A DNA stretch of 64,000 nt, taken from assembly GCA_025602905.1 (NCBI GenBank), contig JAHLKI010000027.1, forward strand, positions 310,001-374,000, in the 5' to 3' direction. This stretch comes from Phlyctochytrium arcticum (Eukaryota; Chytridiomycota; Chytridiomycetes; Chytridiales; Chytridiaceae). The translations under genes were made by a program, and so were the position numbers. The notes beneath the pieces were generated by a model that worked only from the letters and a program-made list of their open reading frames with translations, made no database searches and was not told the origin of the DNA. Of the stretch, positions 1 through 9,802 are shown piece after piece. How positions within the stretch are numbered: position 1 is the stretch's first letter; each line of letters opens with the position of its first letter.

Positions 1-863
1 CCTTCCACACGGAAAGAACCTATTGCTCTACTATTATCCCGAATAACCAAAGAGGTTGAACGCCTGGACATGAAATCGAAAGGGACAGGACAAATTTGAA
101 CAGCCGAGAAAGGGAAGGAGCGAAGGTCCCGGGCGTGGCATGCTAATTTGTGGATAGATAAAATCTAAAACTAGGATAAATGGCGGAGGCGACCAGTCAG
201 TTTGTAGTTTGAAGTCGAATCTTGCGGCGGCCAGTTGAGGACGGCCAGCCGTTGCCGAATTGCGCGGCTGGTCGAGCCCCTAGCATAAATCATCATGTCA
301 GAGTGGCCTCTTACGCCGTGAGCATCAATTCGTCCGGTCCCAGGTCCGGTCCCGACTATTTTTTGAACAAACAGATTTTACCCGTTTATGTGATGTGAAA
401 TTAGTCTGCCCGTGGATTCACTTCAAATAACCAGAAAACGTCTCAACGCATTATTCTTTTGGCATATTTGAATAGTTTGCTGGTTGTGCTGGACAAACCA
501 GCCGCACTATTGGTCGGCAGTCCATACTAATTTTGCAGAACAGACTAATTGATTGCGGACTTCGCTGGCCGGCAGTTGGCGGCGGCCAACCGCGTCCACG
601 CGTTCGATTTGGCCAAGGGCCAAGGCTCGGTTGCTGGCTCGAAACAACCGCCCCCAAGTCTAGCCGGCGGTCAGCTCACATTTGTACTTATAGATGGCTG
701 CAATTACTAGACTTGTTTGATTTAAATTTCCGGCATGTCTGGTTCTTTGAATGTTTAAAAGTCTGGAAGGGATAGCGTCCTCCCTTTCCACATCCACATC
801 CCGAGCAAGCAAGAAAGTCCGTATACCACATCCGACAAAGTTCTTTCAAATTCCTCTTGCTAA
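1..863. other. intergenic, no gene supported
   Basis: Only short overlapping open frames on both strands with no family resemblance. The last part is presumably the promoter and 5' UTR of the cyclin gene that starts at 864. No tRNA or repeat was seen. Confidence 0.5.
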
Positions 864-1709
864 ATGTCCCCACCATCATCACTACTATCGCCATCACTCT
901 CGCCATCCCCAGCACCTACCCCTAAACGTCCTCAGGATAGGCGGCGGGAGCATCAATATGAGTCCCACATCAGACTAGCAACTTCTGTGTACGAGCAGCT
1001 CTTTCACCGTCACATCTCAGGGAGCACCCCACCCGCTCCCATTCACGTACTCAGTTTGCATCGCTTCCTCGAACATCTCTTTGTCAACGCGGGTCGTTCC
1101 CCCGCTTGCATTCTTTTGGCATTACAATACCTCACTGCCTTTGCTTACACTCAATCATCACATCACAATCACAATGCGCATCCGATCGCCCCTCAAGTAT
1201 CATCCTCCAACCTCCACATCGTGACAAAGCATCGGCCAAGCCCTTCTTCATCACATTCTATACCCACTCCCGAAACCCCCTATGCGCCAGCAACAAAATG
1301 TGAAGTGCCATCGCCACAATCTCCACGGGACTCACAATCCGAGCTGTCCCAGCAGCCAAACCCCTCCACCGATAAATACAAACATCACTCCCTAAGTCCG
1401 CTCATTTTGACCACCTCTGCGCTCGCGCTGGCAGATGCCTTTCTCAACGACACGCCATTGTCCCTCAACCATTATCAATCAATAACTGGATTGACGGTAC
1501 CAATCCTGGCAGCAACGAAGCGCATGATCTGTGAGGCTCTACAATGGAGACTTGCCGTGCCACGGAATGTGTTCGTGCGTTGGGCTGACTTACTTAGAAT
1601 TGCCCAGCGTCAATGTAGACTTTCGTCACCGTCGATGAAGACATCCCGATCAAAACCGTATGCTCGAAAGGCTATTTGTCCCCCACTTTCCACCACCAAC
1701 ATTATATAG
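864..1709 (+). CDS. PHO80/PCL-type cyclin
   Basis: Single-exon protein of 281 residues. After a Pro/Ser-rich start, residues about 45-95 read as the first cyclin-fold helices (HVLSLHRFLEHLF, then SPACILLALQYL). A Ser/His-rich insert follows, and the fold resumes at about 175-250 with LTTSALALADAFLND, then LAATKRMICEALQW and a hydrophobic/basic end. The Leu-Ala-Asp-Lys-like helix and the short C-terminal cyclin half are typical of fungal Pho80/Pcl cyclins, which bind a Pho85-type kinase in phosphate, glycogen or cell-cycle control. The insert of about 80 residues inside the fold is odd and could hide a missed intron, although the frame stays open. Family assignment is by motif memory; which Pcl subgroup is not resolved. 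Confidence 0.72.
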   Translation: MSPPSSLLSPSLSPSPAPTPKRPQDRRREHQYESHIRLATSVYEQLFHRHISGSTPPAPIHVLSLHRFLEHLFVNAGRSPACILLALQYLTAFAYTQSSHHNHNAHPIAPQVSSSNLHIVTKHRPSPSSSHSIPTPETPYAPATKCEVPSPQSPRDSQSELSQQPNPSTDKYKHHSLSPLILTTSALALADAFLNDTPLSLNHYQSITGLTVPILAATKRMICEALQWRLAVPRNVFVRWADLLRIAQRQCRLSSPSMKTSRSKPYARKAICPPLSTTNII

Positions 1710-1737
1710 TACAGTGATGTTCACCTTAATCATTCCC

Positions 1738-2776
1738 CTAATTATTTACTCTGCTTTGTAAATCTTCGTGTATGCCATCCAGAACGCGAGACGTTTGTTT
1801 CTGAACAATGAGATAATTGAACCCTTCAACGAATATGATGCATTGTGTACATGAATGAGCGGATGACCTAGAGATAAAGTAGAGACTATGCATATATTGG
1901 GTTTGCTTGTTGCAAATCAACAAATTCCTAGGTAGGGAGTTGCTTGAGTTTCGAGAATTATTTTGCGACACACGCGAGGTTACCTTTTGTGCACGCTTAG
2001 CCGCCTCTTTTAGGTTTTCTACCTCTCGCCAGCAATCCAATGGAGTATTACTGTGTCCTCTGCAACAGCGAGGTCAGACATTCAGAAAGAAGGAGAGTAT
2101 AAACACAAATAATACCTGTAACACTCAGCAACGGCCTTCTCCGCCTCCACAGCCTTCTGATCAATGACAAACTTCGGTGGCCTAGGAACGATTTGTTAAT
2201 AAACCTACAGCGCACCCCACAGGAAAGATACGTACAGTTTTTGCCTTTGTAGCAAGTCTTCTGCCTCCCTCCGCACCTGATCCGCTGATCGTTGCTCATG
2301 AGCCAACCGCTTTTGTTGATGTAGTTCCACCTCCCGCTGAACGCGCTGCCGGATAACTTGATCGATCTCATGATTACTCTTCTCCTCGCCAGAGTTAGGT
2401 TCGGTTCTTTTGTTTTCTTGATGGGAAGTATTTGTGCTTTGTTCTCTTGATGTGGCATCGTGGGGAGGGATGAAGGGGGAGTCTCCGAGGTGAGCCGGAG
2501 GTTGAGGAATTCCACCAAATCGAGCTAGCACCCGCTAGTAAATGACGGTTGGCTATTTAACGGGAAAGTCATTTTCAAACATAAAGCAAGTATCGACTCT
2601 TACGTCGGGTGGTTGACTATCGAGCTTCCGGAGAAGATTTGGGGTGAACTTGGACGATGCGAATGTTGGTTGACCACTCAACACAAAGCAAGGACAAAAG
2701 AGTGAAATACCTGGACGGCCACATCTGGCTCGTTATATATGATGATCGGCTCACTCTTGGATGATCTGGCTCCCAT
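1738..2776 (-). CDS. MIC19: MICOS subunit Mic19 (CHCH protein)
   Basis: Subunit of the inner-membrane MICOS complex at cristae junctions; in animals and yeast it contacts Sam50 of the outer membrane. Exons: 2776-2711, 2648-2604, 2534-2236, 2181-2116 and from 2059. The start MGARSSK is a consensus N-myristoylation signal, as in Mic19/CHCHD3. Exon 2 encodes FTPNLLRKLDSQPPD, the conserved block after the N-terminus. Exon 3 carries an amphipathic stretch (IDQVIRQRVQREVELHQQKR). The C-terminal CHCH half has C-x10-C (AECYRGHSNTPLDCW) with the same spacing as yeast Mic19. Exon phases fit throughout. The 3' end is uncertain: exon 5 may read through to 1738 or splice at 1984 to a short exon at 1867-1826. 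SAM50 starts 144 bp away on the other strand. Confidence 0.88.
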
Positions 2777-2920
2777 AATTGCGGCGAATTTGTGTTGGCA
2801 AAAGGTTCTCCGATGGGCAATTTCTGTGAGTTGACGGGGTGGCACAGTCATATGAGCACACCCTCGCTCAGATCCCAATGCCAGCGAATTTTGAGAGTGC
2901 CAGTTGGAGCAAGAGGCATA
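2777..2920. promoter_or_regulatory. shared promoter of MIC19 and SAM50
   Basis: Only 144 bp lie between the two divergent start codons, so both 5' UTRs and core promoters must lie here or overlap the genes. A Mic19-Sam50 co-expression role is inferred from the known physical contact of the two proteins. No clear TATA box was seen. Confidence 0.6.
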
Positions 2921-4839
2921 ATGGAGGGCCACGATTTTACGTTAGCCAATAAGGAGGCAGCCAAGAAGGAGGCAGAAGCCCGCCGGCTGACGGAGCTGGT
3001 ATTATGCGGGCGACTTTATTTGGCTCTTGACTGCGTCTAAATAGACTCTGCAATTCTTAGGTGGTGACTTCCCAAGATCGAGAACTCCGAGTCAACTCTA
3101 TCCGGATAGAAGGAATCGACTACACCCGCAGATCCATTGTAGAAAACCTCGTCAAGCCTGTCTTGGCCTCTCAAAACTTGGGGGACATCATATCCGAGTC
3201 GCGTGAAGCTTGTCACAGACTGAACCGTTTGGGGGTGTTCAAGGATGTACGAGTGACATTGGATACACCACAGGACACATACGGCACCGAAGGGGAGCTG
3301 GTAGATGTGGTGGTCAATGTGAAGGAAGGCCCTCGGCTGTATGCCCGGACTGGTGCTGATGTGTCAAACTATGACACCTCAACGGTAATATCAATGCGTA
3401 TTTGCTCTCGCCTATTTGCGACTTACCTTACCTGCAGAACATCACGGCAAGGATATCGAATGCTTTTGGAGGGGGAGAAACAATCGAGGGGCATGCCTCA
3501 TATGCGGTCCAGCCGAACGTTTCATTGAGTGAATCGGCCACTCCGTTCGCTTCGGAAAGTGGAAGCTACCTTCAAGTGAGTGAAAGTCTACAAATATTTC
3601 AAGTGCGAAGACTGACCTTTGCTCCCCAGCTCTTGGTGAGCAAACCCATTCTGCCGAAACCATCATTTCGAAGACCCAACCGTGCCGATCCCGACGCGTG
3701 CATTCAATTGGCAGCTTTCAACACCAACCGCAACATGCTTCTTTACATGTCTCACGAAGAGGCCGAAAAGGGGGCCACTCTCAGATATAAGGTGAATGCA
3801 AGCAAGCTTTGCATAATATGCAATTCACAGGGGCATTTTCAGTAACCATATTTATAAGACGATGGATCCTTACAAAGGCACCCATGAGTTCAGTTACACT
3901 GCGGCTTGGCGACATGTTCACAACCTCACGGACATAGCATCTTGGAGGTAATCTTAAAGCTTGGCACAGTTCCTGTTGGCCAAGTTAGTAATGAAATTAC
4001 GCTACAGTATTCGACGGGATGCCGGACACTCGTTGAAATCTTCGGTGGCGCATACCTTTGTTCGAGATCACCGAGACGATCCAATGCTTCCTTCCATCGG
4101 TTCGCTAATTAAAACGCGCACAGAATTGGCTGGATTGGGCGGCAACACAAAGTTTGCCAAGACAGAGGCTGAAGGACAGTATGCGTACCCACTCCCTCAC
4201 GGATTTGTATGCCATGCGTTATTCTTGTACTAAACTGATAGCTAACTTGCGTTTAACAGAGCCTTTCAGCATCTGGTCGACTGGGCGCAATTCTTCCCCT
4301 TTTCGGCCAACAAACTCGTGTCAATGACCGGTTCTCTTTTGGAGGTCCCAATACTATCCGCGGTTTCCGACAAAATGGCATTGGACCAATGGACAAACGT
4401 AATAGTAGTATTTCCATGTCAATCACACGCAGTATAATCATACATTCTTCCTCTCATCAGATGACTCAATCGGCGGCGACTCATACTGGGGTGCCGGACT
4501 TTCTCTTTTCTCCCCTCTACCCTACTTGGTCGGCAAACCTATCAAAGGTCACGCCTTCATCAACGGGGGCTCACTAGTTTCACTCAACACACGTAAGCGA
4601 TTCAATTCCCTGCTTGTCCCGCCAGAACCACTCATGACTTTTTCCTTGATATAGAACAATCATTCGCGGAAAATGCTCGACGACTGGTCGCCACACCAAG
4701 CATTTCAACAGGTGTTGGGCTTGCTGTCCGGTTCAGCATCCTTCGCCTGGAACTGAACTACTGCCTTCCTCTTACTGCAACCACCTCCGATTCCTTCAAG
4801 CGCGGGTTCCAATTTGGAATCGGCGTGACATACATGTAG
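2921..4839 (+). CDS. SAM50: Sam50/Tob55, outer-membrane beta-barrel assembly
   Basis: Omp85-family core of the mitochondrial SAM complex, inserting beta-barrel proteins into the outer membrane. Nine exons: 2921-2998, 3061-3384, 3438-3575, 3630-3791, 3859-3947, 4008-4206, 4260-4398, 4461-4592, 4655-4839; all phases join to 481 residues, a usual length. Residues about 30-130 form one POTRA domain (RVNSIRIEGIDYTRRSIVE ... CHRLNRLGVFKDV). The 16-stranded barrel follows, with AGHSLKSSVAHTFVRDHRDD, ELAGLGGNTKF, the strongly conserved FGGPNTIRGFRQNGIGP (IRGF motif of loop 6), YWGAGLSLFSPLP and the terminal FQFGIGVTYM, which carries the aromatic/hydrophobic beta-signal. Introns 4 and 5 use a TAAG and a CAG acceptor chosen to keep the barrel strands in frame. 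Divergent from MIC19. Confidence 0.95.
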
Positions 4840-4921
4840 ACATCTCACCGAGTCTTCACACACTCATCATTTGCACAATCACATTAAATATTATCGATAC
4901 GTCAAAAATGTCTACATACAA

Positions 4922-5741
4922 TCACCACTCGAGGTCTTCCGGCCGAACGGGGTGCGGAAGAGGAATAATGCTTTGTTTATGTACATCTCGGGGGAGTGCT
5001 TTCCGCATATCTGACGATGTTAAAGTTAGAGTGGGATACAAATACCGATGGGCCGGAATCCTTACCGTATGCATCTTCGGGACTTGGGCCACTATAGTAA
5101 TCCAATACCCGTCTATAAACAGAGTACCCGAACTTTTCGTACATCCCTATGGCCACATTATTTGACTTGCGCACGAATAAATCGACGAAAAATGCATTGT
5201 AGCTGGTATGAAAATCATCAGCAAGTTTTACAAAGGGCAACATGATAGTATCTTACATCTTTTCGGATACAGTCTCCAGTATCTCCATCAGGTTGGCCGC
5301 CAATCCAAGTCTTCGGTATTCAGGAGCTACCGTGAGCGCAGTAACATGTCCATGCCACAGATTGCCCGAACCCTCCGCCTTTCCCATGACTACGATCGCC
5401 TATTAGCATCGGTTGCCTGCTTGGGTCAATGACTCTCACTATAGCCCATAGTCTGTCCATTAGGAGCATCGGCAATCACAAAATAGTCGGGCCATTGAGC
5501 GAGATATTGAAGATAAAAGGAGATGTTATACTAAATGTCGAATGTGTCGATAAGCCTATGTATGAGTGTTCCAAATCCTATTCATCGAGTTCAAACCGTT
5601 TCTGTTAGAGGATCGAGGTTTCTGTAATAGCATGGGGTAAGGAGCCGAAGTAGATGATCGTGCATAGCACTTACGAGTTTCTCCTTACACATTGTTAAAT
5701 CGAAACAGGTCGTCTGCCAAGAACCGTCTTATAGTTGTCAT
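4922..5741 (-). CDS. NAA20: NatB catalytic subunit Naa20
   Basis: GNAT-fold N-terminal acetyltransferase; NatB acetylates proteins starting Met-Asp/Glu/Asn/Gln co-translationally at the ribosome, with Naa25. Six exons (5741-5689, 5621-5597, 5530-5440, 5389-5257, 5202-5066, 5010-4922) join in phase to 175 residues, against 178 in human. Recognisable blocks in order: MTTIRRFLADDLFRFNNVN, LDPLTET, QYLAQWPDYFVIADAP, the acetyl-CoA loop VAPEYRRLGLAANLMEIL, FFVDLFVRKSNNVAIGMYEK, FGYSVYRRVLDYYSG, EDAYDMRKALPRD and the tail IIPLPHPVRPEDLEW. Exon 2 is only 25 nt. Head to head with the metallophosphoesterase, 150 bp apart. Confidence 0.96.
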
Positions 5742-5891
5742 CTTTGCTTCGAGGAATTTCCGAGTTCATCGAATTCCCAGAAATTGTGATGATGTGTTGG
5801 TGGCACAGTCGTCCAAATTCACTTTCCGACTGGTCAGTTCCTGGCCGAGGTGAGTTCGGAGCCTTCTTTGAAGTAAAATCGGCTAGTGCCG
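5742..5891. promoter_or_regulatory. shared promoter of NAA20 and metallophosphoesterase
   Basis: 150 bp between two divergent start codons; it must hold both promoters. No named element recognised. Confidence 0.5.
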
Positions 5892-7292
5892 ATGCCTGCA
5901 ATATGTCGAATACTACTCACTGCAGACGTGCATTGCAAGGTTGATAATGTCTACAGGCTGGCTATGCACTTGCGCCAGGAACGATTCAAGTAAGTGCCTG
6001 TCATTATGAAAGTTATCTGCTGGTGAGGCTCAAAACACCTACTGTGCAGACCAGATTTTGTATTGCTATGTGGTGACTTACTGAATGTCAATAATGAATA
6101 CCATCCCCGCTCTGTTCCCTTCAAACCTCTCCCTCCTCCCATCACGATACCCGAAATGTCACGGGAAGAGCAGAAGCGCTTGGACGAGAGCGCAATTTTA
6201 ATCAAACAGATGCGGCGGAAGGAGGAGGAGACTCTATTTGCAGCGATTCTGAAAGCGTTAGGGGATGTTTCCAGCAATGTGTTTTACGTTCCAGGTACTA
6301 TTTTGTTTCGCCGGCCGTCTCACTCAGATAATCCAAATTATCCATTTATGATCGGTAAAGGGAATCACGATCCAAGCGAGGCATTTCCAGATCTACACCC
6401 TGCTGTCATTGTAAAATCGCCACAGGGAAAGCCCTTGACATCATCTTCGGATCCCCTGTGGTACCGCATGCAGTTGGAAACCGGCGCAATAAACTTTCAT
6501 AAGCGATTGATCAGTCTGGGTATGTAACACACCAATTTTGGCACCACAACTGGAAGTGAGCTTAAGACTCTAACAGGACTTAATCTGATGCTTACTGGGG
6601 TTGGAGGTTCTCCACCTCAAACCGTTCGTGGCTCAGATGAAGTCGTATCACCAGGTTTGCACCTCGGCCCTTCAGTCGACCTTTTGTCCCGTTCTTGACA
6701 CCTCCTCGTCATACAACAGGCTTTCCTTATACCGAGAGTGAGTTGCGCTCTCAGATTCAGAAATTACGGAAGAAGCCAGTAAAGATCGCCGACATTAAAG
6801 AGCTGCTTGTCAAACAAGCGGCGCGCTTCGGGGACCGGCCTGGACCCGAGTCATTGATTCTGGTGACCCACTCTGGACCAGCTACGTTAGGTATGTGTAT
6901 CAACTTGCTCAAATTTTGTTGTGCTTACTTTTCCGTCGGTAGGAACCACTGATATAAACAAAACGCCATATGCTGATGCTCGAGCACGGCTGGAGAGTGG
7001 GAGCTCCAGTCTTCATGATTTAATTTCTTCCAAAGCTTTTCAAGGGATTGAAGAAGCGACAAATTCTGAGTTGAACTCGTCCCATATACCCAGACCTCCA
7101 CTTCATGTTCTGTTCAATGTTCACGGACACTCGCATGCGTCCTGGGGACTGAGTCAGTTGGGCAACGTGCCCATCATTAACCCGGGACCTCTCAGAGATG
7201 GCCGATACGCTACCGTGACTTTGGAGCGCCTCATGGACGAAAAGTTCCAGCAGAGATGGACCCTGACGAATGTTACCTTTGGTCGTGTCTGA
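5892..7292 (+). CDS. calcineurin-like metallophosphoesterase
   Basis: Two-metal phosphoesterase of unknown substrate. Six exons: 5892-5989, 6050-6294, 6361-6519, 6577-6654, 6720-6890, 6943-7292, giving 366 residues. All metal-site motifs are present in order: LLTADVHCKVD (DxH) near residue 10, FVLLCGDLLN (GD) near 40, VPGNHDPSE (GNHD) after intron 2, LVTHSGPATLG (single His) near 250, and NVHGHSHASWG (GHxH) near 310, followed by IINPGPLRDGRYATV. The charged insert at about 60-90 (SREEQKRLDESAILIKQMRR) probably makes a cap helix. The GNHD motif appears only after the intron is spliced with a TAAAG acceptor, which supports that join. A cytosolic phosphoesterase is likely; no signal peptide. Confidence 0.88.
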
Positions 7293-7465
7293 TACACACT
7301 CAAGATATGTATGTATACTGGTAGGCGTAGGAGACAACTGGATCAGGTAGATTCGTCAAGAATTTTATGCTTGCAACAAACCGATTGAGTATGTACATAT
7401 TAAACACATGAATGTAATTGATGTAGAAGTATGCTAGATTACTGCAGTGCGTCTCGCGGTGATGA

Positions 7466-9412
7466 CTACGATAACCTTTGTGCGGGGATTGCACTGGCGG
7501 GAGGCACGGGGGTTTTAACGCGTCGTACTTGGTGCGGGATGAGCTTAGGCTTCCTTGCGAGCGGATCTATATTTTTGTTGCGTGCAGCTGATTCAGCACG
7601 TCCTGTCCGCTCTCTTGATTTACTTCGCGGTGCTCCTTCCAAATGGGACTGTGGGGAATGACAACGGGGTAAGTCATCATCAGCTTCTTGCCAATGCACG
7701 CGTCCAAGTAGACTGTATGTCTGATGACTTGGATGTACGAGATTAAAAGTTGGATTTAGCGTCTGCAAATTGGGCGTAGCAAGATGTGTGGACATTTGAA
7801 TGGCAGCGACATGCTTCAAAAACCGTTTGGCATTAATTGCGGTTGGGCCGAGGTAGATTTCTTGCAACCCCATCTCCCGTTGCTGCCGCAAATCACGCAA
7901 CAAATGATGCCGCCTCGTCGGTTTCCTTGGCGGTGCTGAGCATGCTCGTGTAATGGGCAGTGGCCGACTGTAATACGATAAATTTTCAGCATGAGGTCCA
8001 TCGTCCTCAGGCGCCTTGTACGCTGCGCTATACGAGCGTGTGCTTTTAGGCCGCACAAGTCGAGGTACTCCAAGTGGTTCTGCAGGGTATCGGATGGCAA
8101 ACCATGCGGGAACTTCTCGACGGTCTAATGCAGGAAGAACTGGCGTGGTATCAAACTTTCGGTCATGGTAACCCATTGTAGAGTTGCTTTCGAGTGGTGG
8201 AGGTGGAGGGGGTAGTGGATGTCGAAGGGGATTAACGTTGGTGGCAAGAACTTCTTTTAGATTATTGCCAGGGTAAGGGGCTTCATCTTCTCGCACTGTA
8301 GTGACGGTTAGTAACTTCACCACACAAACTAAGAGAGATCAAGCAAACACACCTTCCAGACTTAGTCCGCTTTTAGTGAGCACCGTTATCGCCCTGCCTC
8401 TTTTCACTTTTATGGCACTTCCTGACGGTCGCGGCTTCGGTGCGCTGCTTGCCCTCCTTGGAGCAACTTCGAGACCTCTCATCTGGACATCGTTTGATTC
8501 AGATGTCTGTCCCAGCAACGCATCCTCGCTATCCCATATGTTCTGCCTGCGTGTCGCTCCCTCCGGTGCTGTTGCCATTCGACTCGGTACTTGAGTACCG
8601 TTCCAACGCCGGTCTTGAGTACCTGCCCGGGAATCCCTTAATCGATTCCGAAGGGCTACGGGCAGAAAACTTTGTTGTGTCGTTGGCCTACGAGATTGTT
8701 GCGGCGGTGATTCTATATTGGCAGGGAGTGTGGTACCAGACGGGGCTTCAGACAGAACGACACTGGCTGATAACTTTACCGGGACTGTAGTGTGTTCTAA
8801 GAAAGTGTCTGAAGGGTAATATAGTTGAATAGGTACAGCAGCATCTGAGGGCGGTTTTAAAGCAGATGGAACAGTCGACTGTGAGCTATCAGCGGCGATA
8901 TGAACAAGTGGGTTTGCGCTTGTTCTATTATCGAGTATGTCCGCTTTTGCGCTTTCAAGTGCTGTCAAGTACTCCAAAGTGCTGGGTAGCTGCCTCATGG
9001 ATACTTCATCATCTAGTCCTGGTATTTCTATTGCTGAAGGTATTTGAACCTTGGGAGATGGTAGTGGCTCGATGGATTCCTCCGGTCGAGGATTATCCAG
9101 GCTGCCAAAATCTCGAACTTCAAAAAGTTGCGCAGACAGTGACGGTTCGGAAGTGGCGGGGCCTAGGACAGATTGCGTATACGACTGAAGTTTCCCACTG
9201 GCATCCGTTGCGGCGAAATCCTCTGGAGAAAGAAGCGGCACAACTAATTGGAAGATTGCGTTGAGGTGCTCGGTAACGTTCTCATTTTGTGAATCATTAA
9301 GGTAAGGCTTCGAATCGTCAGCTAGACCCTCCAATAGCTGGTCTCTTCCGTCATGATCTGGACGAGACGTATCAGATTTGATATCGGTGCTTTCTTGACC
9401 CGCCTCCGACAT
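7466..9412 (-). CDS. uncharacterised low-complexity protein
   Basis: Two exons (9412-8353 and 8295-7466) join in phase to 629 residues. No domain recognised. The N-terminal half is acidic, Ser/Pro-rich and looks disordered. Residues about 285-350 are basic (RRPTTQQ, RNRLRDSRAG, VKRGRAITVLTK). The second exon has a proline run (PLPPPPPPLES) and several Arg-rich segments; its most helix-like part is TRRHHLLRDLRQQREMGLQE followed by KRFLKHVAAI. Base composition is like its neighbours and the frame is open over nearly 2 kb, so I take it as real. It ends tail to tail with the metallophosphoesterase, 173 bp apart. An upstream in-frame Met at about 9436 is not an ATG. Confidence 0.6.
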
Positions 9413-9802
9413 GGTGTCCCTGCGTCCGCGGATCAATCACTTTGCGCCAACTGCTTCGACATCAATACCTACTGGTGCGAAGCAATATGCGGGTATCTTC
9501 TAAAACTCCGAAGGTGCGTAAAGTTAACCCTTTTTGCAGTTATTGCAATATTCTTCTCGGGAGCTTGCATAATCCCTACACAGAAACTCTACAGAAACTA
9601 AGTTCAAGGACTTTGCATTTGAAGCTCTCACATTTTTGACAACACTAACGACAATATTCATCTATAGATCACCGCATGCTGCAACTCTGGCCAGCCTTTT
9701 AGATTCGCTGTCGGAGTTTGCAATTTCGCTGACATAATCAGCGCCGAGGCCAAGGAGGACCGAGTTTTACTTCGGCTGTCATGCTATGCGTAACATCAAA
9801 GT

